A stretch of 58,146 nt of DNA from an uncultured Psychromonas sp. (lineage in GTDB: Bacteria > Pseudomonadota > Gammaproteobacteria > Enterobacterales > Psychromonadaceae): the NCBI RefSeq assembly GCF_947489755.1, contig NZ_CANLFB010000026.1, positions 1-58,146 on the forward strand, in the 5' to 3' direction. Position numbers and translations under genes: made by a program. Below the pieces are notes generated by a model. The model had not been told where the DNA came from and did no database searches. It worked only from the letters and a program-made list of their open reading frames with translations. This document shows, piece after piece, positions 30,427-40,401 of the stretch. The stretch's first letter is position 1, and every line of letters starts with the position of its first letter.

Positions 30427-31659
30427 TTAGCTTTTCGCGGCTAAACTCTTAGCTTCTTCTGCACGACAAGCAGCAGTGGTGAAGATAACATCCGTTGAAC
30501 TGTTTAACGCTGTTTCAGCAGAGTCTTGTACAACACCAATAATGAAACCAATGGCAACAACTTGCATTGCGATTTCATTTGGCACACCAAATAAACTACA
30601 GGCTAATGGAATCAATAATAATGATCCACCAGCTACACCAGAAGCACCACAAGCAGATACTGCAGCAACGACACTGAGTAAAATGGCAGTGAAAATATCA
30701 AACTCAATACCTAAGGTATGAACAGCTGCAAGCGTTAAGACTGTAATAGTGATTGCTGCGCCAGCCATATTGATGGTTGCACCTAATGGAATAGATACAG
30801 AATAAGTATCTTCATGTAAGTCTAATTTCTCACATAATGCCATGTTCACAGGAATGTTAGCTGCAGAGCTACGTGTGAAGAACGCGGTAACACCTGATTC
30901 ACGTAAACATTGGAATATTAATGGGTAAGGGTTAGTACCTAGCTTGACATAAACAATGATTGGATTAACAACCAATGCAATAAATAGCATTGAGCCAACT
31001 AATACCGCTAATAAGTGAGAGTAGCCAATTAATGAATCAAAGCCCGTTTGTGCAAACGTCGTTGCTACTAAACCGAAAATACCGATAGGTGCTAATCGAA
31101 TCACTAGTTGTACGATTTTAGAGACGCCATGAGATAGGTCATGTAGCATATTTTTTGTCGATTCATTGGCATGTTGAAGTGCTAAACCTAAACCAACAGC
31201 CCACGCTAAAATACCAATGAAGTTACCAGTTACTAAGGCATTGACTGGATTATCTACAATTTTAAATAATAGTGTGTTTAATACTTCTAAAATACCTTCA
31301 GGCGGTGATGCCACAATATCGGTTGTTATTAAGACAAGTTCTGTAGGGAATACATAACTAAATAGAACGGCAGTAATAGAAGCTAATAAAGTACCGATTA
31401 AATATAAATGAATAACTGGTTTAAGGTTAGTGTGTGTGCCTTTACTCTGGTTTGCTATCGACGATGCCACTAAGATGAAAACAAGAATCGGTGCAACGGC
31501 TTTTAACGCACTAACAAAAAATCCACCAAGAAATGAAACGGATGTAGCCGTGCTTGGTGAGTAGGTGGCAAGACAAACGCCTGCAATAATACCAACAACA
31601 ATTTGTAATACTAAGCTACCGTTCATCATTCGCTGAATAAGGGTGGGGCTTGAACTCAT
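30427..31659 (-). CDS. sstT: Serine/threonine:Na+ symporter
   Basis: 410-aa DAACS-family secondary transporter importing serine and threonine with Na+. [20 protein letters not shown], the re-entrant loop segment [36 protein letters not shown] and [20 protein letters not shown] are all SstT landmarks; eight membrane helices and two hairpin loops are expected. It is inserted between ptsP and lgt, which are neighbours in E. coli. Confidence 0.95.
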   Translation of the reverse strand: MSSSPTLIQRMMNGSLVLQIVVGIIAGVCLATYSPSTATSVSFLGGFFVSALKAVAPILVFILVASSIANQSKGTHTNLKPVIHLYLIGTLLASITAVLFSYVFPTELVLITTDIVASPPEGILEVLNTLLFKIVDNPVNALVTGNFIGILAWAVGLGLALQHANESTKNMLHDLSHGVSKIVQLVIRLAPIGIFGLVATTFAQTGFDSLIGYSHLLAVLVGSMLFIALVVNPIIVYVKLGTNPYPLIFQCLRESGVTAFFTRSSAANIPVNMALCEKLDLHEDTYSVSIPLGATINMAGAAITITVLTLAAVHTLGIEFDIFTAILLSVVAAVSACGASGVAGGSLLLIPLACSLFGVPNEIAMQVVAIGFIIGVVQDSAETALNSSTDVIFTTAACRAEEAKSLAAKS

Positions 31660-32029
31660 AAGTATGTCCTATCTTTTTATTATTAACAGTGTGTATAAAA
31701 CGTCTTATGGACACTGTGATTAATGGTTTAACGCTTAGTAGAAGCAAACGCTATTTTGGTATGGTGACTACAAGGTGATTGTAGTGACTAATCTCATATT
31801 AGAATTAATACAGATCATAATTTGGCGCAGAAAATAGCATATTTAACAGTAAATTAATTCAGTAATTGCTATTTTTTACTATTAAAAATAAAAGTCCTTT
31901 GAAAGTGTACTATATTGACTCTTTTTTCTGGTATTTTTAGTCTAAAAATTTTAATCCTTAAGCTGTATTTAAATATGTATACAAATTACGTTATGATACC
32001 GCCATTAAACTCATCAATTAGAGCAAAAT
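31660..32029. other. sstT-lgt divergent intergenic region
   Basis: AT-rich gap of 370 bp with no gene. A TATGAT at 31993-31998 is a plausible -10 for lgt. Nothing else stands out. Confidence 0.4.
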
Positions 32030-32866
32030 ATGTCCTCATCTCCTTATGTATTACCCCAGATTGACCCGATTGCGATTAGCCTCGGTCCGATAGATATTCG
32101 TTGGTATGGATTAATGTACCTTATTGGTTTTGCTTGTGCGTTTTGGATGGCAAATCGCGCTTGTGATAAATCTAATGGTGTATGGACACGTGAACAAGCA
32201 AGTGACCTTTTATTTGCTGGTTTTATGGGCGTAATTTTAGGCGGACGTATTGGTTACGTATTCTTCTATCAATTCCCTACTTTCATCGATAACCCAATGT
32301 ACCTATTTAGAATTTGGGAAGGTGGAATGTCATTCCATGGTGGGGTGCTAGGTGTACTGACTGCCATTATTATTTATGCAAAACGCCATCAACGCTCTAT
32401 CTTATCGGTCGGTGATTTTATTGTGCCATTATTACCGGTTGGCTTAGGGGCTGGACGTATTGGTAATTTTATTAACTCTGAATTATGGGGAAGAGTGACT
32501 GACTCTCCATTCGGTGTGATTTTCCACAATGCAGGCCCACTTCCTCGCCATCCTTCACAGTTGTATGAGTTTGCATTAGAAGGTGTGGTGTTATTTATTA
32601 TCTTAATTCTATTTATCCGTAAACCTAAACCAGCGGGTTCAGTCGCAGGTTTATTCTTACTGGGTTACGGTACATTCCGATTCATTATTGAATTTGCTCG
32701 CGAGCCTGATGCTCAACTCGGTTTATTAACATTTAATATGAGTATGGGGCAAATTCTGTCCCTGCCAATGGTCATCATAGGAGCTGCTTTAATGTTTTAT
32801 GCTTATAAAAACAATCCTGTTGAAGCCGTTGCTAGTAAAGCAAAAAATAATAAAGGTAAGCAATAA
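32030..32866 (+). CDS. lgt: Prolipoprotein diacylglyceryl transferase
   Basis: 278-aa inner-membrane enzyme that adds diacylglycerol from phosphatidylglycerol to the lipobox cysteine of prolipoproteins. The family signature [16 protein letters not shown] is intact, with HGGVLG upstream carrying the essential His, and seven hydrophobic segments. Its stop codon overlaps the thyA start (TAATG). The two PL7-region lipoproteins in this window are examples of its substrates. Confidence 0.97.
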   Translation: MSSSPYVLPQIDPIAISLGPIDIRWYGLMYLIGFACAFWMANRACDKSNGVWTREQASDLLFAGFMGVILGGRIGYVFFYQFPTFIDNPMYLFRIWEGGMSFHGGVLGVLTAIIIYAKRHQRSILSVGDFIVPLLPVGLGAGRIGNFINSELWGRVTDSPFGVIFHNAGPLPRHPSQLYEFALEGVVLFIILILFIRKPKPAGSVAGLFLLGYGTFRFIIEFAREPDAQLGLLTFNMSMGQILSLPMVIIGAALMFYAYKNNPVEAVASKAKNNKGKQ

Positions 32867-33717
32867 TGAAACAGTATTTACAGCTATGCCAACGTATTAT
32901 TGATGAAGGTACTTGGATTGAGAATGAACGCACTGGTAAACGTTGCTTAACGGTTATCAATGCTGATTTAGAATACGATGTTGGTAATAATCAATTCCCG
33001 ATGATAACCACGCGTAAAAGCTTTTATAAGTCAGCGATTGCTGAGTTTTTAGGTTATATCCGTGGTTACGATAATGCAGCTGACTTCCGTGCTTTAGGCA
33101 CTAAAACATGGGACGCTAATGCTAACTTAAATGACGTTTGGTTGAACAGTTCGCACCGTAAAGGTGAAGATGATATGGGCCGTGTTTACGGTGTTCAAGG
33201 TCGCTCATGGGCAAAACCGGATGGCACAACCTTAGATCAATTAAAGAAGATTGTTGATAACTTGAAAAACGGTATTGATGATCGCGCAGAGATTCTGACC
33301 TTTTACAATCCAGGTGAGTTTGAGATGGGATGCTTGCGTCCTTGCATGCATACACATACTTTTTCTCTATTAGGTGACACATTGCACTTAACCAGCTATC
33401 AACGTTCATGTGATGTGCCATTAGGATTGAATTTTAATCAAGTTCAAGTATTTGCTTTCTTGGCATTGATGGCGCAGATCACTGGTAAAAAAGCAGGTAA
33501 GGCGTACCATAAAATTGTTAATGCACATATTTATGAAGACCAATTAGAGTTAATGCGAGGTGTGCAATTGAAGCGTGAACCTTTTGCTTCACCACAATTA
33601 AAAATTAATCCTAAAATCACGTCATTAGAAGACTTAGAAACGTGGGTGACAATGGATGATTTTGAAGTCGTTGGTTATCAATGTCATGATCCCATTAAGT
33701 ATCCATTTTCAGTGTAA
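32866..33717 (+). CDS. thyA: Thymidylate synthase
   Basis: 283-aa folate-dependent enzyme methylating dUMP to dTMP. The nucleophile is Cys182 in [28 protein letters not shown] and the C-terminal PIKYPFSV are typical. It is about 19 residues longer than E. coli ThyA (264), with the extra residues around [13 protein letters not shown], a form common in Vibrio and Shewanella. Translationally coupled to lgt by a 1-bp overlap. Confidence 0.97.
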   Translation: MKQYLQLCQRIIDEGTWIENERTGKRCLTVINADLEYDVGNNQFPMITTRKSFYKSAIAEFLGYIRGYDNAADFRALGTKTWDANANLNDVWLNSSHRKGEDDMGRVYGVQGRSWAKPDGTTLDQLKKIVDNLKNGIDDRAEILTFYNPGEFEMGCLRPCMHTHTFSLLGDTLHLTSYQRSCDVPLGLNFNQVQVFAFLALMAQITGKKAGKAYHKIVNAHIYEDQLELMRGVQLKREPFASPQLKINPKITSLEDLETWVTMDDFEVVGYQCHDPIKYPFSV

Positions 33718-33795
33718 GTTATTAATATTATAGTTTGTTATTAACTGACCTGTTATTGGGATTAGCGCTGATTATTATTAAGATATTATTAATGT

Positions 33796-33833
33796 AAAAA
33801 GGCCATTAGCTTAACTCGCTGGTGGCCTTTTTA
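33796..33833. terminator. Bidirectional terminator between thyA and LysE-family gene
   Basis: Stem AAAAAGGCCA...TTAGC / GCTGG..TGGCCTTTTT with a loop of seven bases. The A- and T-rich ends serve both convergent genes. Confidence 0.88.
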
Positions 33834-33845
33834 CATTTAGTACAA

Positions 33846-34436
33846 CTATAAACTGAACCCGACAGACACGATTAACAAGACTGCCATCGAATAATTGAAA
33901 TACATCAATCGTTGTGGGTTCGATAATATATCCCGACTTTTTTTACCTGCCAATGTCCAAGCACAAGCAGAGGGGACATTGACGACTGCAAACACCGCCA
34001 TAATCATTAATATCGCCGTAATATAGTCAATGTCCGCGCTATAAACTGTAATCGCAGAGAAAGCCATAGACCAAGCTTTAGGGTTAATCCATTGAAAGCT
34101 TGCAGCAGAAAGAAGAGACATCGGTTTAAATTGAGATTGCGTTTGATGGCTCACTTTACTCGTTGCTATTTTATAAGCTAAGTAGACTAAATAAATCAAA
34201 CATACTATTTGTAATGTATTTTGTAGTACAGGGTACTGTAACAAGAATTGCATCAAGCCAAATCCTATCAACAATAACATCACGCTATAACCGGTAATGA
34301 TTCCGAGCATATGTGGGATAGTACGATAGAACCCCACATTCGCACCTGACGTCATTAGCATAATATTGTTTGGGCCAGGAGAAAAACTACTTACAATTGC
34401 AAAACTAAATAACGCCAATAATTGTGTATATTCCAT
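33846..34436 (-). CDS. LysE/RhtB-family amino-acid exporter
   Basis: 196-aa membrane protein with six predicted helices. The N-terminal signature SSFSPGPNNIMLMTSGANVGF and the central FQWINPKAWSMAFSAIT are diagnostic of the LysE superfamily. Substrate cannot be told from sequence; homoserine/threonine or cysteine exporters are closest in type. The divergent Lrp/AsnC-type gene 100 bp away is its likely regulator, a common arrangement. Confidence 0.9.
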   Translation of the reverse strand: MEYTQLLALFSFAIVSSFSPGPNNIMLMTSGANVGFYRTIPHMLGIITGYSVMLLLIGFGLMQFLLQYPVLQNTLQIVCLIYLVYLAYKIATSKVSHQTQSQFKPMSLLSAASFQWINPKAWSMAFSAITVYSADIDYITAILMIMAVFAVVNVPSACAWTLAGKKSRDILSNPQRLMYFNYSMAVLLIVSVGFSL

Positions 34437-34536
34437 GTACAGTACTCTTTAATGAATTTATGCTTGTATATTAAAGGGAATATTAGTAAATTTTGTGTCT
34501 ATATTTGTTTGAAAATCATTAATTTCACAAGAAAAG

Positions 34537-34986
34537 TTGGCTATGGATAGATTTGACGAAAGAATATTGCAAGAGTTAAAGTTGAATGGGCGTTTATCGA
34601 ATGTTGAGTTAGCAACGCGAATTGGTTTATCACCCTCTGCAACCTTAAGGCGCGTGCAAGAGCTAGAACACAATAAAACCATTGTCGGTTATAGAGCAAT
34701 ATTAAATTCAGTGAAACAGGGTATTGAGTTTATTGCGTATGTTGAAATCGGTTTGTCAGACCATAGTAATGCCACACAAAAGCACTTTGAGTTATCTATT
34801 GAAGGAGCGAAAGAAGTGGTCGAATGTCATAATATTACTGGTGCTAAAGAATATTTGTTAAGAGTAGAGACCACTAGCTTATCCGCCTATAAGCAGTTTC
34901 ATTCAGAAGTGTTAGGTTCTATTAAACAAGTACAGTCTATATCCACATCGGTGGTGATGGATAGTCCAAAGGACTTAAGAGCCTGA
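34537..34986 (+). CDS. Lrp/AsnC-family transcriptional regulator
   Basis: 149 aa. The N-terminal winged helix (DERILQELKLNGRLSNVELA, then IGLSPSATLRRVQELE) is followed by an alpha-beta ligand-binding RAM domain (about 65-140). The protein is a typical local feast/famine regulator and diverges from the LysE-type exporter, implying amino-acid-responsive control of export. Effector unknown. Confidence 0.92.
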   Translation: MAMDRFDERILQELKLNGRLSNVELATRIGLSPSATLRRVQELEHNKTIVGYRAILNSVKQGIEFIAYVEIGLSDHSNATQKHFELSIEGAKEVVECHNITGAKEYLLRVETTSLSAYKQFHSEVLGSIKQVQSISTSVVMDSPKDLRA

Positions 34987-35021
34987 TGTCTATTTATTCA
35001 GAAAAATTGAGGATTAAAAAA

Positions 35022-35045
35022 TAGCTTATTTGCTCAGTAAGCTAA
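35022..35045. terminator. Hairpin between convergent Lrp-type and DUF1059-like genes
   Basis: Stem TAGCTTA / TAAGCTA around a nine-base loop, with an A-run on the left that gives a T-run on the minus strand. A weak to moderate terminator. Confidence 0.5.
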
Positions 35046-35060
35046 CTCTCTCTACTTTAA

Positions 35061-35297
35061 CTAATCTTCTACTAATGCATTAAACTCTTGCTCTTTAGCA
35101 TCGTACCAAGCTTGGATTGCTGCTGGATCTTTCATTAACGCTTGGATTTTTTGCATTGCTTCAAGGTGTCCTTCATCTTGTTGCATAAACATTTCCATAG
35201 CATGTAACTTACTTTGCTCTACTAATTCTTCAAATGTTTTTGCTTGGAAAGATTGTTCACAAGCCCCACCTAATTGTTTACATGACATTGTTTTCAT
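35061..35297 (-). CDS. Small DUF1059-like protein
   Basis: 78-aa cytosolic protein with the DUF1059-type N-terminus MSCKQLGGACEQSFQAKTFEELVEQSKLH in shape (quoted here only as the key Cys at positions 5 and 12 and the E-E-L-x-E helix). The second half is a charged helix (HLEAMQKIQALMKDP). The paired cysteines suggest metal binding or redox, but no function is established. It is monocistronic, ending at a hairpin. Confidence 0.7.
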   Translation of the reverse strand: MKTMSCKQLGGACEQSFQAKTFEELVEQSKLHAMEMFMQQDEGHLEAMQKIQALMKDPAAIQAWYDAKEQEFNALVED

Positions 35298-35434
35298 TAT
35301 GATCCCTTATACGATGATGGTCGCTAACCTTTAGGTAGTGGTTTATATTTATATAAAACCAATATTCATGACTGACTGACTGATTTATTCTGCTGGTGGA
35401 AACGATTCACTTTTTTAGTATAAACTTCATAAAT

Positions 35435-35620
35435 AAACTCAGTTCTGAATAAGCAAAGTGATACAACACGACTATTTCCGCGTTAAATTACCTCTCAATA
35501 ACCCGTTATTGAGAGGTAATTTGCCTTGAACTACGTAAAACTAACTGCACTGACTAGTAAAAAATATAACCTTATGATTTTAAATGTAATTCCGTTTTCA
35601 TTAACTTGCATTGAGGTTAT
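35435..35620 (+). mobile_element. MITE-like element, copy 1
   Basis: About 186 bp alignable over its length with 40111-40310 (opposite strand) and 44675-44881. Shared blocks include CAGTTCTG, GATACAACA, CGTTAAATTACCTCTCAATA, CGTAAAACTAAC and GACTAGTAAAAAATATAA. The ends (AACTCAGTTCTG and TTGAGGTT) are imperfect terminal inverted repeats. It encodes nothing. It contains an 18-bp perfect hairpin at 35485-35522. Confidence 0.75.
35485..35522. repeat. Perfect 18-bp inverted repeat inside MITE copy 1
   Basis: 35485-35502 pairs without mismatch with 35505-35522 around a CC loop. The same place in the other two copies is a degenerate hairpin, so copy 1 is either the least decayed or has been corrected. 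Confidence 0.85.
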
Positions 35621-35910
35621 ATAGAACAACCATTGATATTAATGTATATCTGAGGTCTATTTATTTTTGCATGAAATTTAGATCGTATGATTAACACAAC
35701 CAGTATAGCTCAATGTAAGTGTTTTCTATGTGAACAAATATTATACTATAACCGATAGGGCTACAAAAACTATCATTGGCGAAGCCTCTTTTTTATGCCT
35801 AATATGATTGGGTATTAGTTCACATATAATACAAAAGAACACTATTATTTTCCTATGTAAATCACAGAAGATAAAGAGGCATGGTTGATCGTATATCAAA
35901 CCCACTTTAT

Positions 35911-35921
35911 TTGTATTACTA
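35911..35921. promoter_or_regulatory. Predicted GntR operator at its own promoter
   Basis: TTGTATTACTA fits the FadR-subfamily consensus TNGTNNNACNA at all six fixed positions and lies 31 bp before the GntR start codon, consistent with autoregulation. Confidence 0.5.
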
Positions 35922-35952
35922 TTAATTCAATATAATAAAGATAAGGGTCCTT

Positions 35953-36666
35953 ATGCAGAATGCATTTGTAGAAATAGCTGGAGTAAAACGTAGCTTACAT
36001 GTGCAAGTAGCACGTGAAATCGCTCGTAAAATACTGTCAGGAGAAGTTGCTCAAAATGAGATTATTCCTGGTGAAATGACACTATGTGAGCAATTTAAAG
36101 TTAGCAGAACCTCATTAAGAGAGGCGATTAAATTACTGACGTCAAAAGGGTTGTTAGAGTCAAAGCCAAAGGTTGGAACACGTGTTACTGATCGAGAAAA
36201 TTGGAATTTTTTGGACTCTCAATTATTAGATTGGTTAATTGATATTGGTGATAACAATGCTGTTTATCGAGACTTTCTCTCTTTACGTAACGCATTAGAG
36301 CCAGAAGCCGCTGCACTTGCTGCAGAAAATGCCACTGCGCAACAACGTATTTTATTATCTGCTACTTTTCAACGAATGGATGATATCTCTAAAGATTTTG
36401 AACTGGAAAGCTGGACTGAAGCTGACATGGAGTTTCACCGTTTGATTTTTTTATCTACCGGTAATAGCTTCTATCTACCTTTTGCGAATGTCTTGTGCAC
36501 GATGTTTAAAAGCTTTATTACACATTCATCGGTTAGAGGTAGTACTTGCATCAATGAGCATCGCGCTATTTACTCAGCGATTATGGCGGGTGATTCCGAT
36601 AAAGCACGACAAGCAAATATTGATTTGTTAAGTAAAAGTAAGCGCCGTTTACCTGGTAGTAATTAA
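35953..36666 (+). CDS. GntR-family regulator, FadR subfamily (FCD domain)
   Basis: 237 aa. The N-terminal winged helix (about 16-80) has GEMTLCEQFKVSRTSLREAI and LTSKGLLESKPKVGTRV; the all-helical FCD effector domain (about 95-230) keeps the metal/ligand residues Asp and His in EADMEFHRLIF and the later His in INEHRAIYSAI. FadR-subfamily proteins repress sugar-acid or uronate genes until an intermediate binds. Position at the head of the porin, symporter and alginate-lyase region and the recurring TTGTAWTACAA-type sites suggest that it controls that region. The actual effector is unknown; a 2-keto-3-deoxy sugar acid would fit. Confidence 0.85.
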   Translation: MQNAFVEIAGVKRSLHVQVAREIARKILSGEVAQNEIIPGEMTLCEQFKVSRTSLREAIKLLTSKGLLESKPKVGTRVTDRENWNFLDSQLLDWLIDIGDNNAVYRDFLSLRNALEPEAAALAAENATAQQRILLSATFQRMDDISKDFELESWTEADMEFHRLIFLSTGNSFYLPFANVLCTMFKSFITHSSVRGSTCINEHRAIYSAIMAGDSDKARQANIDLLSKSKRRLPGSN

Positions 36667-37105
36667 TAATAATGAATGTCTGTTCACTCCTCGCGGTTTA
36701 GAGGGAGTTGGCAGTTAAGAAATAGCCGTATTAATAATTATAAAACGTGTTTAAACCACTAGGCCTTAATCTTATATTTGTACTCAAACTAACAGTCAAT
36801 TTCTAATGTTTTTATCTTTTTATATATGAAAGTACTGCTAGTGTTTATTGTATTACAAATTTTCTAAACCTATTATATTGTTGTGCTTAAACTTAACTTA
36901 AATAATATTCATGTGACCCTTTTAGAGCAGAGTAAGCCAGCTTTGAATAGGGCAATGTAATATCAGATCTTAGAAAACTAAGCGCTTGTTATTGAAGCTG
37001 TTAGATTCTGTTTATCGCTCTCTAGACTAAGGCAATATGCTAACCATTCTCTAATAATAGAGAATGGCTTTTGCATTAAATGGCTATATTTTTAAAGGAT
37101 TATTT
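36667..37105. other. Intergenic region between GntR and the DUF294 gene
   Basis: No gene in 439 bp. It holds the perfect palindromic operator match at 36848-36858 and the inverted sequence CTCTAATAATAGAG near 37051-37064. Confidence 0.5.
36848..36858. promoter_or_regulatory. Predicted GntR operator upstream of the DUF294 gene
   Basis: TTGTATTACAA is a palindrome about its central base pair and matches TNGTNNNACNA fully. It is 248 bp before the DUF294 start and 180 bp after the GntR stop. Confidence 0.45.
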
Positions 37106-38968
37106 ATGCCTCAAACATTAATTCCCAATATTCACGACTTCCTATCTAAAATTGATCCTTTTGATAAGTTGCCTCAAGAACTACAACGAAAAATTGCCTG
37201 CTGTATTAAAATTTCTTATTTAGCGAAAGGCGAACAGGTTCACTTTGGTGGAGAGCATGAATTACGTTATTTATATGTGATTCGCACCGGATCGATGGAA
37301 CAACGCAAACATAACGGTATGTTACGTGCGAAATTAGGGGCAGAAGACTTATTCGGTTTTACTTTCCTTGACGAGCATAAAGAATCCCAAGAAGACTACA
37401 GCGCCATCGCCATAGAAAATACTTTATTATATTTAGTGCCCCACTCTGACTTATTAAACTTGTTAGATGAATACCCAGACTTTGCTGAGCATTTTGCAAG
37501 TAATGTGCAGGTGCGTTTACATTCTGCTTTAGATGTTGTGTGGTCAGACAGTGAAAAAGGGGTGTTTGTAAAAAAAGTCTCTGAAGTATCAAGTGATAAA
37601 ATTGTTGTTGTTGATTCTAGTACACCGATTAGAAAAGTGGCTGAAGAGATAATGGCGGTTTGTTCTCCGACTGCTGTGATTACAGAGAATGGTAAGATCA
37701 TTGGTTTAGTGACTGACCGAGATATGACTAAACGTGTGATCGTAGCTGGGTTGGATTATAACCGACCAGTTAAAGAGATCATGACGCCTAATCCATTAAC
37801 TGTTGGGCCTAATGACTTAGTGTTAAAAGCATCATCTATTATGATGCAAAATAACGTACGTAGTTTACCCGTTGTTGAAGGTAATAATGTTTTAGGTGTT
37901 TTAACAACAACACATTTAGTGCGTAACAATAGAATCCAAGCGGTTTTCTTAATTGAAAAAATTAAATACGCAAACACCGTTGCCGATCTCACAAAATTAA
38001 CCCCTGAACGCCAGGCAATATTTGAAGCATTAGTAGAAGGTAAGGTCAGTGGTGACATTATTGGCCATGTAATGACCATGATAATGGATGCATATAACCG
38101 CAGATTATTACAAATGGCTGAAGGACACTTTGGCAAACCGCCTTGTGAATTTGCTTGGATTGTAGCGGGATCGCATGCTCGAAATGAAGTGCATATGTTA
38201 TCGGATCAAGATAATGCCATTATTTTAGCGGATACCGCCACTGCTGCAGATCGTATTTACTTTCAAGGTTTGGCAATGTGGGTGTGTAACTCATTAGATG
38301 CTTGTGCTTATCCATTATGTAGCGGTAAATTCATGGCCGTTAATCCTAAATGGTGTATGCCTTTAAAAGTGTGGAAAGCCTCTTACAGTAAATGGGTGGC
38401 AAATCCAGAATATGAAAGCTTACTAAATGTAACGGTGTTTTTAGAAACACGCTGGTTATACGGTAATGAAAGCTTTAACAAAGAACTTCAAGCTCATCTA
38501 TTTTCAAGTATCAAAGATTCACATGTGTTTTTATCTTCTATGGTGCGAGATTCTGTATCGGTTAACCCTCCATTGGGTATTTTTAACTCGCTTGTATTGG
38601 AAAAAAGTGGTGAGAACTCTAAAACACTAAATATTAAAAAGTTTGCTATCAATTTATTAGTCGATTTAGCTCGTATTTACGGCTTATCTTCGGGTTCTGA
38701 AAAAGCAGAAACAATGGCTCGTTTCACTCATGCTTATGAAAACAACTTATTAAGTGAAGAGATGTTGAAAAACGTACAAGGGTCATTCCAGTTCCTAACA
38801 CAAGTACGCTTATCTCATCAATTAAGTGCATTAAAAGAAGGAAAAGTACCTGATAATAATATTATTCCAGATACTTTTGGTAGCTTTGAAAGAAAGCATT
38901 TAAAAGACGCATTTAGAATTATTGCTGATCTACAAGAATATACAAAATTGAAGTTTGATCGTCAGTAA
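37106..38968 (+). CDS. cNMP-binding/CBS-pair/DUF294 nucleotidyltransferase-like protein
   Basis: 620 aa from the preferred ATG at 37106, which has AAAGGA seven bases upstream; an in-frame ATG at 37064 would add 14 residues without a ribosome site. Order: cyclic-nucleotide-binding domain (about 15-135), two CBS motifs (about 160-280, with AVITENGKIIGLVTDRDMT and VRSLPVVEGNNVLGVLT), then a DUF294 nucleotidyltransferase-like domain (GSHARNEVHMLSDQDNAI resembles the GS-x10-DxD motif) and a C-terminal helical part. Likely a signalling protein. The exonuclease gene 29 bp downstream is its usual partner, and in other marine bacteria the pair is typically beside an acetate-type Na+ symporter. Confidence 0.88.
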   Translation: MPQTLIPNIHDFLSKIDPFDKLPQELQRKIACCIKISYLAKGEQVHFGGEHELRYLYVIRTGSMEQRKHNGMLRAKLGAEDLFGFTFLDEHKESQEDYSAIAIENTLLYLVPHSDLLNLLDEYPDFAEHFASNVQVRLHSALDVVWSDSEKGVFVKKVSEVSSDKIVVVDSSTPIRKVAEEIMAVCSPTAVITENGKIIGLVTDRDMTKRVIVAGLDYNRPVKEIMTPNPLTVGPNDLVLKASSIMMQNNVRSLPVVEGNNVLGVLTTTHLVRNNRIQAVFLIEKIKYANTVADLTKLTPERQAIFEALVEGKVSGDIIGHVMTMIMDAYNRRLLQMAEGHFGKPPCEFAWIVAGSHARNEVHMLSDQDNAIILADTATAADRIYFQGLAMWVCNSLDACAYPLCSGKFMAVNPKWCMPLKVWKASYSKWVANPEYESLLNVTVFLETRWLYGNESFNKELQAHLFSSIKDSHVFLSSMVRDSVSVNPPLGIFNSLVLEKSGENSKTLNIKKFAINLLVDLARIYGLSSGSEKAETMARFTHAYENNLLSEEMLKNVQGSFQFLTQVRLSHQLSALKEGKVPDNNIIPDTFGSFERKHLKDAFRIIADLQEYTKLKFDRQ

Positions 38969-38997
38969 TCAATTACTTTGAGTGAAAGAGAGAATTT

Positions 38998-39723
38998 ATG
39001 CGTGCCATTTTAAATCATTTCCACCCATTAAATAAATTAAAGCGCGAACGTGAGCGATATTTAGCTAACCATGAAGTGCCTGATAATATTAAAGCACTAT
39101 TATCAGCTCCTTTGCCCAGTTTAGATGATGATATTTTTGCTTTGGATTATCTCTCAGTAGATTTTGAAACCTCCGGTTTTGATCCTAAAAGTGATTCATT
39201 GTTAAGTGTGGGATATTTACCTTTAATAAAACAGCAGTTGTTACTCAGTGAGGCGGTAGAAACATTGATTCAATCGGCTGAAAATATCAAAGCTGAAACC
39301 GCTGTTATTAATCACATTGTCCCAGAGATGCTTGAACAAGGTAAACCGTGGGTGGAAGTGATGGATACTTTGTTAGCGGAATCTGTCGGCAAGGTACTTA
39401 TTGTACATGGCAGCGTCGTTGAAAAGCGTTTTTTAAATCATTATATTGCTATCAATTATAAATTACCTCCGCTACCTTTATTGTGGGCTGATACACTTCA
39501 GATGGAAAAGTCATTGCACATGTATAAAGATGATTCTGCAACGGATGATTTCCGTTTAGGATCTATCCGTGCTCGCCATAATCTCCCTGAATACTCTGCT
39601 CATGGTGCTTTAGTGGATTCGTTAGCAACAGGTGAGCTTTTTCTGGCACTACTCAAAATACATTTTGAAGGAACAGATTCAAGCGTACGACACATGAAGT
39701 TTGATTATACAAGAGCGCTATAA
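38998..39723 (+). CDS. DnaQ-like 3'-5' exonuclease
   Basis: 241 aa. ExoI motif SVDFETSGFDPKSDSLLSVG supplies the first Asp and Glu; the later LIVHGSVVEKRFL is ExoII-like and YSAHGALVDSLATGELFLA carries the ExoIII His and Asp, so all DEDDh residues are present. Resembles the epsilon proofreading subunit but is not DnaQ itself. Co-transcribed with the cNMP/CBS/DUF294 protein (29-bp gap, GAGAGA ribosome site). Role in that pair is unknown. Confidence 0.88.
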   Translation: MRAILNHFHPLNKLKRERERYLANHEVPDNIKALLSAPLPSLDDDIFALDYLSVDFETSGFDPKSDSLLSVGYLPLIKQQLLLSEAVETLIQSAENIKAETAVINHIVPEMLEQGKPWVEVMDTLLAESVGKVLIVHGSVVEKRFLNHYIAINYKLPPLPLLWADTLQMEKSLHMYKDDSATDDFRLGSIRARHNLPEYSAHGALVDSLATGELFLALLKIHFEGTDSSVRHMKFDYTRAL

Positions 39724-39747
39724 ACCTTATCACTTGTCTTAAAGTCG

Positions 39748-39788
39748 CCTCCAATAGTTAAAATACTGATTATTGAGAGGTTTTTTGA
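39748..39788 (+). terminator. Terminator of the DUF294-exonuclease operon
   Basis: Imperfect stem CCTC-CAATA / TATTGAGAGG around a long loop, then TTTTTT, starting 25 bp after the exonuclease stop codon. Confidence 0.6.
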
Positions 39789-40337
39789 CTTCCGCGTATA
39801 TAGACCTCTATTTAAACTTAAAGTTTTAAAATAACTTCATAAAGTCACTTTATAAAGTAATACAAATAGATATGTAAGCATCAAAAACCCTTGCATAACA
39901 TTGATAAAATCTATTTCTTCTAATCATTTATATTAGATTATTGTTCATAAATTTATTTTTGTATTTTATGTTTACTTGACTTTTGTGTCGGTATTTATAT
40001 TGTTGAAATAGAGATTAGCATTAGTTGGTATTCGATAGGAGTCACTGCTTAAATTGACTATTAATATAAGCTTCTTAAGTGGCTAACATTGTTTGAGGCA
40101 GTAAAATTAAATAACCTCAATTCTGGTTAACGGAAGCGAAAGGTTATTTTAAATCATACAGTTATAAAAAATTATTATACAATACTGCTAGTTGTGCGTA
40201 GTTCAAGGCAAATTGTTGAAGCAATAACTGGTTATTGGGAAATAATTTAACGAAGAAATTCGCTCAAATAGTGGTGTTGTATCGCTTTTCTTATCCGGAA
40301 CTGAGGTTAAATACATTGTAGTGTGGATTTATAGATA
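39789..40337. other. Gene-free stretch before kdgM with MITE copy 2
   Basis: No gene. AAGTAATACAA (39855-39865) is a near match to the operator motif (first base differs). The rest is AT-rich spacer and the second MITE-like element. Confidence 0.5.
40111..40310 (-). mobile_element. MITE-like element, copy 2
   Basis: About 200 bp, reverse orientation relative to the other copies. Its termini are the clearest: AACCTCAATTCTGG at the left and CCGGAACTGAGGTT at the right, 14-bp terminal inverted repeats with two mismatches. Internal blocks AGCGATACAACA, CGTTAAATTA and CAATTTGCCTTGAACTACG (read on the minus strand) align with copies 1 and 3. No coding capacity. Confidence 0.75.
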
Positions 40338-40371
40338 CAAAAAAAGCCACTTAGTTTCGTAAGCGGCTTTT
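40338..40371 (-). terminator. kdgM terminator
   Basis: Stem AAAAGCC-CTTA / TAAG-GGCTTTT around GTTTCG; the A-run on the plus strand is a T-run for the leftward kdgM transcript. Confidence 0.85.
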
Positions 40372-40401
40372 ATGATTAGACTCAATTAATCATTTTAAGG
40401 T

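Larger units (their letters stand above)
35298..35952. other. Intergenic region upstream of the GntR gene
   Basis: No gene is seen in this 655-bp gap. It contains the first MITE-like element (35435-35620), a partial operator-like site ATATAATACAA (35824-35834) and a full FadR-type operator match next to the GntR start (35911-35921). Confidence 0.6.
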
